Shown here piece after piece: positions 32,100 to 41,935 of a DNA stretch of 64,000 nucleotides (positions within the stretch are counted from its first letter, which is position 1; each line of letters starts with the position of its first letter). The position numbers and the translations under genes were made by a program. The notes under the pieces were generated by a model that worked only from the letters and a program-made list of their open reading frames with translations, was not told where the DNA came from and ran no database searches. The DNA lies in assembly GCA_963556145.1 (NCBI GenBank), contig OY744472.1, forward strand, positions 620,001 to 684,000. The letters are read 5' to 3'. Origin of the DNA: Hygrocybe punicea (Eukaryota > Basidiomycota > Agaricomycetes > Agaricales > Hygrophoraceae).

Positions 32100-32905
32100 C
32101 AGTTCTCTCCCTCTCCCTCTTCTCCCTGCTCTCTCTCTCCCTCCCGCTCCCCGATCCCTCGCTCCCTCTCTGCTTCCCGTTCCCTCCCTCTCCGCTCTCC
32201 GTCCCCCAGTCCCTCTCTCCCCCGCTGTATTTCTCTCCCTGCTCTGCTCTCTCTCTTCCCTCTCCATTCCCTCTCTCCTCCACCTCCATGCGCGCTCTCT
32301 CCCTCCCCCATTCCCTCTCTCCCTGCTCCTCCACTCGCGCTCTCCCTCTCCTCCCTGTTCCCTCTCTCTCCCTCTCCTCCCTGTTCCCTCTCTCTCCCTC
32401 TCCTCCCTGTTCCCTCTCTCTCCCTCTCCTCCCTGTTCCCTCTCTCTCTCTCTCCTCCCTGTTCCCTCTCTCTCCCTCTCCTCCCTGTTCCCTCTCTCTC
32501 CCTCTCCTCCCCACACGCTCTCTCCATGCTCTCTCCCTCTCCCTCCTTCCCCCGCTCTGTCCCTGCTCCCTCCCGCTCCCTCAGGCTGCCGGTTTCCTCC
32601 ATCTCCTCGTTGTCTCTGTCCCCGCTCCCTCCTGGTTTCCTCCCTCTCCTCATTCTCTCTGTCCCCGCTCCCTCCTGCTCCCTCCCCGCTCCCTCCTGCT
32701 CCCTCCCCGTTCCCTCCCTGTTCCCTCCCTGCTCCCTCCCTGCTCCCTCCCTGCTCCCTCCCCGTTCCCTCCCTGCTCCCTCCCTGCTCCCTCCCCGTTC
32801 CCTCCCTGCTCCCTCCCTGCTCCCTCCCTGCTCCCTCCCCGTTCCCTCCCTGCTCCCTCCCCATTCCCTCCCTGCTCCCTCCCTGCTCTCTCCTCTCCCT
32901 CTCCC
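32100..32905. repeat. Polypyrimidine tract of about 800 bp with 24-bp and 12-bp tandem units
   Basis: The plus strand is nearly pure C/T. About 32330-32515 repeats a 24-bp unit (CTCCTCCCTGTTCCCTCTCT...) about seven times. About 32660-32890 repeats CCCTGCTCCCTC or CCCCGTTCCCTC. Such homopurine-homopyrimidine mirror tracts can form triplex DNA. Open frames on both strands here are not credible genes. Confidence 0.75.
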
Positions 32906-33423
32906 TCATTAATTTAGGTGCACACAGCATTTCCGCTGGATGGTGGCCCTGGAGTACTGGGAGGTCCTCTAGTGTCTGAGAGGTTCAATTGCCTCACCGA
33001 GGGCCAGAGCAGCTCAGGTGGAATCCGGGAGGTGGAGGGCGACGTTGGGGCCGATGGTCATCTGCTTGTGACCGCCACTCAGCAACAGCGCCTGCTCTTG
33101 GGATACTACCGATTGACAGGGGCATGGGAGTGGAATTAGTACTATTATAGTAGCTATGTAATGCCTAGGAAGTTCTAGGAGGTTCAAAAAATGTCTAGGA
33201 GGCTCGAAGAAAAAACATTCACTTATAAGACATATGTGGATGCTCATCAAATGCTCAGAAAACATATTTATAGGACCCCAGAAAATGCTCTGGGAGGTCA
33301 GCAAAAATTATGGCGAAGGATCCTCCCGAGACCCGGCCTCGAAGGCCACTTCTCCCTCACATAAGAACCCCCCCTTTGAGGCCGTGGGAACATCCCTAGA
33401 GTGCTGCCTAAGGTGACACTTAC

Positions 33424-33492
33424 TGCGTCGCCGGACGAATCCGACGGTCACGATTCAAGTTTGGCTGCGCGAATCTAGTCTTCGCAGCCACT
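33424..33492 (-). repeat. Inner end of the left inverted-duplication arm
   Basis: The bases match 35516-35585 in reverse. Shared words are GGACGAATCCG, CACGATTCAAGTTTGGCTGC and TTCGCAGCCA. Similarity stops within a small hairpin formed by GGCTGCG and CGCAGCC. This is where the spacer with the monooxygenase gene begins. Confidence 0.75.
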
Positions 33493-33827
33493 CATTTTTA
33501 TCTTGGAAGTGCTGGAACCAGCCGCAATAGTGTCTACATGAGATTGTAACCAATGAACTCGGATGACCGAGTGTGCAGGGTAAGTATCATTGGATATTGA
33601 CCACCACCAAGTCCAAGCGTCCGTGTAGACTGTGCTGATAGACGGATTTTTTTTACCCGTATGCAGATGACACTGATGGCTGTGGCACTCATTGTCTCTC
33701 CAGGCATTTCATACTGTCGAGAAGCGTCTTTTTACTATGAGATCACTGTCTGATATATTTTTATTCACGAATTAGCACTGGACCAAAAAAATACATATTA
33801 CTCATCAGCAGCTCGAAAAATAGACTT

Positions 33828-35315
33828 CTAGCGACGGTATTTTTTCGCAATGTATTTCTTCACCGCCTCCTCTGCGTCGTACGCAAACCTATAGTCATTG
33901 AGGGACTCCGGAAGTTTAGCTGACAGAAACCGAGTCAGCCACTGTCAGCAAGGAACTGGTCAAACAGGTCACTAACAAAAAATGCCCATGAAAAAGTCGC
34001 GCAGGAGCTCCTGCCATTTCTTTAGCTCTCGTTTACCGTTCCCAACCATCTTCGCGGCGTTGAGGATAACGGCCAACCTTCCCATCCGCATGTCATCGTA
34101 TGCCACAGCGGTGTTCTTAAGCACGTCCCTAAGCCCCGCAGCGCCAGATGCATTTCGCTGTGTGAGGTTATGCTTCAGCAATAAGGCGATCACTACTGCG
34201 TCCTCGACAGCACATGATACACCTTGGCCAGCATCGGGCGGCATAGCATGCGCGGCGTCACCCATTAAGATGATCCTCCCTGAACTGCTCGACCAGCTTG
34301 GCAAGCGCGGAATCATGTACCGCGGGAGAACAAGCATGTTCTTCTCTGCTGCGTCCAAAGCAGCGGATTCACGGTCGCAAACAAGCGAGATGATTGTCGG
34401 GAAGACAGGCTTCTCGGGGGTGTCGTAGGGAGTCTTCCACGAGCTGTGGTGAGCAATCAGTTGGGCGTGGATGTCATCCAAAGGGGCATTCCGACTGGGA
34501 GCGGGTGACACCTCCCACGTCGACCACCACATTAGCTGCTGTTGATTGATGTCTTCGGGGCCAGACACTATGATGGTATATCCGAAAAAGCCATGCGGGC
34601 CAAAGGTCATAGTGACCGGGTCGTGTTCAAGGCTTTGGCGAAATTTGTCAGGCAAAGACGAAACGGGGATAAATCCACCGATTCCCGTCAAACCGCTGTT
34701 TCAGATGGGGAGAACCTGTCAGATGAGGACTGCAACGATTTGAATGGCCCTGCAATGCGCTTACTCGTATTCGGCTTGATATTTCGTCCCGAAAATAGCC
34801 TCACGAACTTTGCTCCTCACCCCATCAGCGCCGATGACAAGATCCCCTTTCTCCACAGTTCCATCCTCAAATTCGACCTCTACACCTTCCTCCGTCTCCC
34901 GCACCTCTCGAGCTTTCTTCTTCCATTCCACAGCATCGTCTGGTACGTCTTTCAGGACAGCATCGTGCACTGATGCCCTACGTAGAAACATCTGGTCGAA
35001 CCCATACCGTTCCTTTCGTCCATTCTTCAACCGTCCAAGCAACGTTCCACTCGAATTCCGCATCGTAATAATCGGCTCGCAAAAACTGTGGGCTTGAACA
35101 TCCTTCACGATATCCGGCGACAAGGAAGCTAAAGCACGAAGGCCGTTTGGTGCAAGACCAAGTCCGCCGCCGATGTTGGACTTGGTCAACGACGCGGAAG
35201 GGTACGCCTCAAAGACTTTGATAGTGATCGCAGGAGAGATCTCGGATAAGTGTTTTCGGAGAGCATGATACGTAGAAAGGCCGCCAATACCACCGCCGAT
35301 GATGAGAACCTTCAT
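33828..35315 (-). CDS. FAD-dependent monooxygenase
   Basis: Three exons (35315-34765, 34695-33977, 33919-33828) with GT-AG introns of 69 and 57 nt encode 453 aa, the usual length for group A flavin monooxygenases (salicylate-hydroxylase-like). The N-terminus has the dinucleotide motif GGGIGG. The DG motif appears as VIGADGVRSKVR, and the second FAD motif as GDAAHAMPPDAGQG. These enzymes use NAD(P)H and O2 to hydroxylate small molecules; the substrate is not predictable here. There is no signal peptide. The gene fills the roughly 2.0-kb spacer between the two inverted arms and looks intact. It could be a bystander or a gene carried between the repeats. Confidence 0.9.
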
Positions 35316-35515
35316 AGTAATTTGCAGTTAGGTGTCAATGCTGAAATGCAGAACTGGGGGGAAATCGATATTGACCATGGTACCATTTTCAAGGACTTGT
35401 TATATACCGCATTGCCTGCCGAGAATATGATCGTACACGTCAATGAGAATGGGCTCTGGCCGTACCGTAGCTTTCTTCATGCACATTTTCAAACTCAGCA
35501 ATTACATAGCCTGAG

Positions 35516-37990
35516 GACCTGGCTGCGAAGCCTAGATTGCGCAGCCAAACTTGAATCGTGACGGATTCGTCCGGCAACGCAGTAAGTGTGTCTCCGCTGA
35601 GTTGGTTGAGGTTCGATAACATACAACGTTTTGACGATAACAACCTGATCAGCAGCCGGTGACAAGGAAATACTAATACCTCTCATCCACGAGGACCATC
35701 CACGAGGACCATCGCAAGTTGCAGTTATATCGGCCTCACTTGTTCGCATCACAAGCGCGAAACAAAGCCAAAGATGCAGCCAAGAAGTAGTAACGAACAC
35801 GCTTTCGACGAGTGGGCCCTGAGCTAGTCAACCATTGTTCATAGTGGATCCAAATCAACTCCACTCGTTCGCCACGGTTTTACTACCGTATCAGGTCTGA
35901 AGGGAAACAAAGAGCCTTGATAGCATCGTCGAATCCCCTGTCAGCCCCGACTATTCTGAAGCCAGGACAGTCGCTCCAATAAGATCTGACCAGGGTCAGC
36001 AGGCACGCCCTCTTTTCCTCATTCAATCCTATATGCTCTTTCACGGCGTCTCGTCTCAGAAGTAGATCATCTTTTCTGATCTGATGATTGTGGAGGCAAG
36101 AGCTTGATGGAGTGCCTTGAAGTGAGGCCGCCGAAAGACCCTCAGGTTCCCGCGATGCGTGACGGGCAGGAGCAAAATGTGCAGGGCAAGCGGTTAAGAT
36201 GCCTCACGGCTCTGCTGTCATTGAGGACGACCTGCTTGGATCCATACGTGGGCTACCTGTTCAACCACGACGATGACGACAAGTTGCAATAACCGGGCGG
36301 CGACCAAGGACTGGCCCGGGGTATGGTGTCCCAGGCCAAGGACAGCACCATGGATAGCCTGCATTTTAAAGATATGAATCTGGACGCATGGCGCATCGAA
36401 CATCCCCTCGGTCGGTTAAATTGGCGAATCACGCGCATCCCAGACATGACTGGTATTTATCACCAGAGCCTGAGACAATGGACTTGCCATCAGGGAGAAC
36501 ACCACGGACCACAAATGGATTCCATGACCAGCGCAAGAGGCTCCATCATGTTTTACGATACACACATGAATCGATGACGGTCGCTGAGCTGCACACTGCA
36601 AACATATTCAGAATAGCCTCCTCTCAGGGACACAAGTACTGTCCAAATATGTGGCGTCTTGATTGCGTACGGATTTTGCTTATCGATGCAACCTTTTGGA
36701 AACGCTGGGGCTGGGGCCTTCTCTTTCTCAAGACTCTCCACCTTCAGCTGCAATTTATCTAGTGCCATGCCAACATTCCCAATGACCTTTTGCGAAGCTC
36801 AACGGCACCCGGGGCCCACCCTGACCAATCAACTTGGCCTTGCAAAGTGAGCCCCGCGCTTGTATTTATTATAATTTCGTGACCTTCTTCTGTCCAAAGA
36901 TGTCCAGATTAAGGCCGTCTGAACTAGTCATAGGACTTGTGAAGGATGTGAAGATTATTCTCCTTATTGGCGAGACCATCGTGGGCAAAACATCTTTCCT
37001 TTCACTCCTTGTCAACCTGTTGTTTGAACGAGAGGCCCAACGATCTTGGGCTCTTTCATGACCCCGCCAATGAGAGCGATCTTGTGCGCAGACACAGCCA
37101 GACCAATGAGGCTGTCGTGTGTGATTTCGTCTCTACCTGATGGCGCTCAGTTCCCAATTCTCGACACCCCGGGATTGGCAGACACCCGAGGTTTGAATCA
37201 AGGTGACGCCCACAGGGCGAGCATCCTCCGTACCATTCGCGACCTGGCCGTTGTCGTCTCGGTCGATGGAACTCAAGAGAAGCTGGGCATTGCTACTGAA
37301 TGTGCTGTTACCGCGATCGGGACCATGTTCTCTCATTCCGCATTGTCCATGGACTTCTTGCCTTCAGGATGCCAAACAATGGACAATCCAGAATTCCGTC
37401 ACTCAATTCCTTAAATACAAGCAATTTGTGGTGCAAATCAGCCACAGAACCAACTTGAGCTGTTGTGGAAGGTGGTCTTGGGAAACCAGGGCAAGATATG
37501 TTTGTCAATTTCATGCAGTGGGTGGACAGCCGCACGGATCGGCCAACCAACGCTATCCAGGAGCTTTTCGACGTGACAATGGCCATCGAGTCGAAGGTTG
37601 TGAATGCTTTCGCGCGTATATCGCAGCGGGAGAAGAGAATCACCTCAAGGTCAAGCTCGAGCCATTGCATCAGGTACTTTCCCGTTTCACATCAGATCAC
37701 CTGTTTCCCAGTCCGCTAATGTGTTTATCATTCGGAACGCGTCACAGACCATGACGATCAATGAGAAATTCGAGACCATCATGACCAGGAATACATATAA
37801 TGACGCAGAAGCATACCCCTAAGCCAAAGCACAACACCATTTGTACCCGTCATCGACTGCTACTCAAACTGTCATTTAGAGTGCGATCTGGACTTTTTCT
37901 TTGATCAGAAGGAGATTGGCGAACGGCGCTCCCATGTTTCACGATTATGGTCCAGATGTGTGCTTCCAGTGTGGCCATCGAAGCAATGAT
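35516..37990 (+). repeat. Right arm of the large inverted duplication (unbroken copy)
   Basis: This copy is the reverse of 33492-33424, 29557-29498 and 21571-19237 joined. It lacks both insertions and so provides their empty sites (about 35580 for ACACTTAC and 35667-35675 for TAGTATTT). It also duplicates a short CCACGAGGACCAT unit near 35695. Similarity ends near 37990 because the left arm is truncated, while this copy continues into the rest of the GTPase relic. Confidence 0.85.
36395..36601 (-). pseudogene. WD40-repeat relic, copy 2
   Basis: The minus strand reads HVWDARDSPI with an upstream shifted PDGK-type blade, as in the copy at 20643-21026. Frameshifts break it. Confidence 0.55.
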
Positions 37991-38284
37991 CACCACGACT
38001 ACCATGCCATCTGGGCAGCAAGAAACGGTGCATGAGTACAAAGCAAAAGCTGCGTATGATCGGGCCAAAAAGAAAGGCGGTGACACTCAAATCGCAGGTA
38101 CGGCGATAGGGGGCGCCCCCTGCGCCGGATGGACCGTGACATCACGGATGCCGAGCAGCAAAGTCGTCAGACTCTTTGTGCGAAGTTCAACCTTTCTCTG
38201 TCTCGATAACCGTGACATATCCGCGTTCATTGATTCCCACAACCTTTTTCATGGTGTGGAACGGTCTGGAGGGGATGACAGTTG
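36900..38284 (+). pseudogene. AIG1-like GTPase relic, copy 2
   Basis: The start MSRLRPSELVIGLVKD leads into the P-loop GETIVGKTSF, then frameshifts. The G3 motif DTPGLADTRG is intact in another frame (about 37165-37200). C-terminal pieces read FHDYGPDVCFQCGHRSNDHH and, further on, EYKAKAAYDRAKKKGGD. Stops at several points make it non-functional. It extends beyond the left copy by about 300 bases. Confidence 0.7.
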
Positions 38285-38717
38285 AGTTTTCGGAGAAATC
38301 ACCCTCTATGTTCGCCGGGGTCAAGCCTTTATATTGATTCGAAGTACGCTCAAGCTATATACCTCAAAAGATTACTACGAAACCCGCTCTATCGTTGTCT
38401 GACATTCGTGAATGCAAACTTTTGGCAGTTGACCGAAATCGATACTGTTCGAGCAGTTCGAGCATAGACTCATTTTTCCACGACTTATGATGGTAATAGC
38501 CATTTTGTTGTTTGGATAATTTGCTGGCGTCTGCGACGCCCGAAACTTTCGACGCCGCCGTATATCCAGGAATTCTGTTCCTGCTCCTCTGAGTGCATTC
38601 CCGATGAAACATTTACAATGCCAATCATTTATTCTGAAGCTGCAAATTCTCGACACGGCAGTTCTCGTTTTCAAACGTGGTGATACTGACCATTAACAAC
38701 GTAGCTAGAGGGACGTC

Positions 38718-41477
38718 CTAAATATTGGCTGCGACAACGGGGACCTTGATATGTAACGTCTCCTCTAGTCCCTGATGCGGGCCCTTTATTTTCGAGGACT
38801 TGAGTCCCAACCCAACAGACGCGATGAGTCTCTTTGGCGTCTTCTTCGCCTTCGCCGCACCCACGAATGTCGTTTCCATCACCTCCGGGTGGAATTTTTC
38901 ATCGAATGGGAATATGTAGGGATGAAAGTCACGGGAAAAGACGCTCGTGTTCACATTGTCACTCCAGAAGTAAGCATCTTCCGCCAAACGCCTCAAATCA
39001 CGTAATGCCTCCGGTGTCAATTCGAGTGCAGAGTCATTTGGGAATATCTGGAGAAGTCGTCGAATGACGTTTCTCAAAATTGTGGAAGCAAAATCCTCGG
39101 CCCACGCTGCAGCATTCTTCTTAACCTCGAGCTCGTAGTTGGGCCTGGAGGATTGCTGCTGCTTCTCCGAGTGACGCGTATTAAGAGACACTGACCCGGA
39201 TGAGGGCAGCCGCTCGATCACACGATATGTCCACGAACGCCAACGTGCAGCATTCTCTTGAGGTTCTGGTTCGGGTAATGTGAGTACAGTTGAACAGGGC
39301 GTGGCACTACACAACTCACCTGCATCGCGGATTGATTTGTAATACTGCACGATCGGGTGCCTGACATCCGAGATTTTGGGGTGGAACCTCGTCAACGAAG
39401 AACATAGTTCTTGCGAAACGTGACTCCGAAGCAATGTGAATACGAGCTCGTCTGCGGTAAAATCTGCACTGATGAGAGAGCTTGGTGCAAAGTTCTTGAG
39501 CTTTCCCTCCGCGATAAGCGACGTTTGGGTCCTTTCAGGATCAAAGCAGTCCATGATCAAGTCGCTGATGCCACTGCACACCGTCTCGATTGATAAATTG
39601 AGATCATTGAAGTTATCGTTGAGTTTCTTCGTTTCGAACAAGTCGTGCACCTGCACCACTTCTCTCAGGTCTGCATATTTTGCATGAGCCTCACTAAGTT
39701 GTCTTTTCAGCTCGTTTTGCTCCTCAAGACTTTTCTCCAGTTGCAATTTTGCCGCAGCCTTCAGTGCCCTAATGTCCTGGGCAGGGTCGGCCGGCTCGAC
39801 AGAGCGACGTTTTGTTCTAGAGTCGTACCAGATCCCTGCTCCGATTGTGACTGCATTCGTACTGCCAACTGTTAGCATAGGAATATTATAGAACATAAAC
39901 AGCACTTACCCATAATCTAGGACCATAACAGGGTTCTTAAAGCGTTCTGAAAGGTATTGTCGGAGATATGGGGACTGTCCGAACCCTCCAACAAGAATGA
40001 TACTCTTTGTTGATAGAATCAGTTCAACACGCTAGTGACGATCAATTGGAAGGCGCCCACTTGTGGATTGGAACCTTGCGAGACAGTCTCGATAAATTTG
40101 ATGATCTGAGCGGCCACTGGGTTGAAGCAGTCGGTAACCATGTGACTAAGGTCAAACAAATTAGGCTAATCAACAAATACATACGGAGAAAGACTAGTTC
40201 GTGTCCCACCTGTGAAGCTCGAGGGAGAAAGTACCCGCGGTCGGTTCTTCCAGTGTGAGTGTCAAAGAGTTCGAACCCGTGAAACTTCGTTTTTGGTCTT
40301 CGAACAACGCCGTCAAAGTCTGCACGTGTCGACCAGGGCCAACCAATGATACTATCAAGTTTCGAGCTTCTTCATCCACGAAGAGTCCGCCTGGGAGATC
40401 TGAGTGACAGATCGGTGAGAATAATATCAGAAAAAGCGGAAAGCATACAGTCGTCACACTCCATTTTCAGTTCAAGATTAGGGGTTGGCCTTGTGACCTA
40501 GTACAATCATTGGGTTTGAAGCAAGAGAGTGAACAACTACTGCTCACAGTGTACAGCATTGCAGTCACACGGTACCCACCAGCGTCGCAAACAATAATGC
40601 GATCACCGAGCTATGAAAAAGGAGGTCATCCTGATAACCTAAGATCTGCACTGATTGAGATGAGCATACCCGAAGATGGTCAAGCTTCTGATTCCTCACG
40701 AACCACGCCACAGCTTCTTCCTCGAGGACTAGATGCACCATGCGCTCCGGATCAGGCAGATCAACAAAAATGGCATTGACTACAGCCTGGCGGAGGACTG
40801 CCTGCAGCTTCTGTATCCGACGTGGGCATGAGATCACAAACTCTATGCCGCCTGCACGCGTCAAATTCTTCCAAACTGTCTTTTTTTGCTCATCATTCTC
40901 TTGGAAGAATTTTTTGGTGTGGTCAAAGATGTAACGAAAGAAGTGAGTGTATGCGAGGGCCGCTTCGCCTTCAGTGGGGATGCAAGATGGGAGAATAAAA
41001 CTTGGATGGGGAGAGAAGGGGAGATTGAAGTACTGGAGTAGTCGCCAATTTTCCGTTTTTGCTCTCTGGAGACTTTCCTTGGTACGAACGGAAGCCCCCT
41101 GAACCGGGGCGTTACTGGATTTGTCGAGCCTGAATGGGGGCGGAATTCGGGGCGGACAGCCATATAAATGAACGTGCTCCACTGACCAGAGACGTGTAGG
41201 AACCCTGGGTTCGTCGGGGTGTTGACCAGGCCATTTTGTCACTTCGGTGATTGATAGAAAGACTACAAGAATAGGTCAGGCAGGTACATTGGCCAACGAT
41301 GGGTGAAATCACACCTTGCGGATCGATGTGCATGTATGCGACGCCAGCTACGTAAATGAATCCCAGTTAGGTGTGGATGGCGCCGAGCGAGGGTATCCAC
41401 GCACTGTGCGTCGTCCCACAATCGATGATAATGACGATCTTTCCGTTCTCAGGCGGGGTTGACGCGAATTTATTCAT
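38718..41477 (-). CDS. Hsp70-like ATPase with a long C-terminal helical extension
   Basis: Nine exons from ATG 41477 (41477-41405, 41347-41315, 41262-40670, 40610-40548, 40497-40449, 40399-40210, 40145-40061, 40004-39910, 39861-38718) keep frame and encode about 774 aa. A 54-nt segment (GTGAGT...CCAG near 39263-39320) may be a further intron, giving 756 aa. The nucleotide-binding fold shows phosphate-1 IDCGTTH (residues 19-24), phosphate-2 VCDAGG and the adenosine-side LVGGFGQSPYL. Residues beyond about 400 form a coiled-coil-rich extension in place of the Hsp70 substrate domain. This is the divergent Hsp70-like family expanded in mushrooms; its clients are unknown. It shares a 458-bp divergent promoter with the gene at 41936. 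Confidence 0.85.
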
Positions 41478-41935
41478 TATGAACCGTTTCATCGGTCGAG
41501 GGGGAAAGATGAAGGAAATTTTCTATATCGAACTTGGACATGAACGGGTTTGTTGGCATGATATATGATCGATATATGGCGTCTTTGCCCAATTTCGTCG
41601 AGTAATGGAACAGCGGAAGGCGTTTAAGTCCCCGTCAAGCTAGTCGAGAGTTGGCAGTGATTGTGATTTGGAAAGTGCCTGTTCGGAGATTTGGACGATA
41701 ACATATTATGTAATAATTTTACCTTCGCCCGGGGCCACTTGACCGATCTACCTCGATGTTTTCACGTCTTGCTGCCACTTAAACATGTATAAATGCGCAG
41801 TAATGAAAAACGTGCATGCCAACCCGGTCAAGCGTGTCTTTTGTGTTCAAGTTCGAGCGCTCAAGCAAGTCGACGTCAAGATTGTTTCCAAACAACTGGA
41901 ACTCTACACATTTGCCTCTTCCAACCAAACTCACC
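41478..41935. promoter_or_regulatory. Divergent promoter between two Hsp70-like genes
   Basis: 458 bp separate the two start codons. The plus-side half contains TATAAATGCG near 41788, about 150 bp before the plus gene's ATG. No canonical heat-shock element array (repeated nGAAn) was evident. Shared regulation of the pair is inferred from the arrangement only. Confidence 0.45.

Larger units (their letters stand above)
29558..33415. mobile_element. Non-autonomous TIR element, 3.86 kb, 8-bp target duplication
   Basis: Both ends read CACCTTAGGCAG inward. The inverted similarity extends to about 29911 on the left and about 33134 on the right, with a gap of about 70 bases. ACACTTAC is duplicated at 29550-29557 and 33416-33423; the unbroken paralogous copy near 35580 has it once. 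The interior holds no transposase, only low-complexity tracts and short repeats. An 8-bp duplication fits hAT-like and some KDZ-type elements, so the mobilising enzyme is unknown. Confidence 0.88.

Noticed and set aside
31884..32979. Long opposite-strand open frames of about 340 codons
   Set aside because: Both come from a polypurine/polypyrimidine tract without stops. Composition explains them.
33424..33492. Helitron 3' end (hairpin near the inner arm end)
   Set aside because: A hairpin is present, but no CTRR end, no 5' TC end and no Rep/helicase were found.
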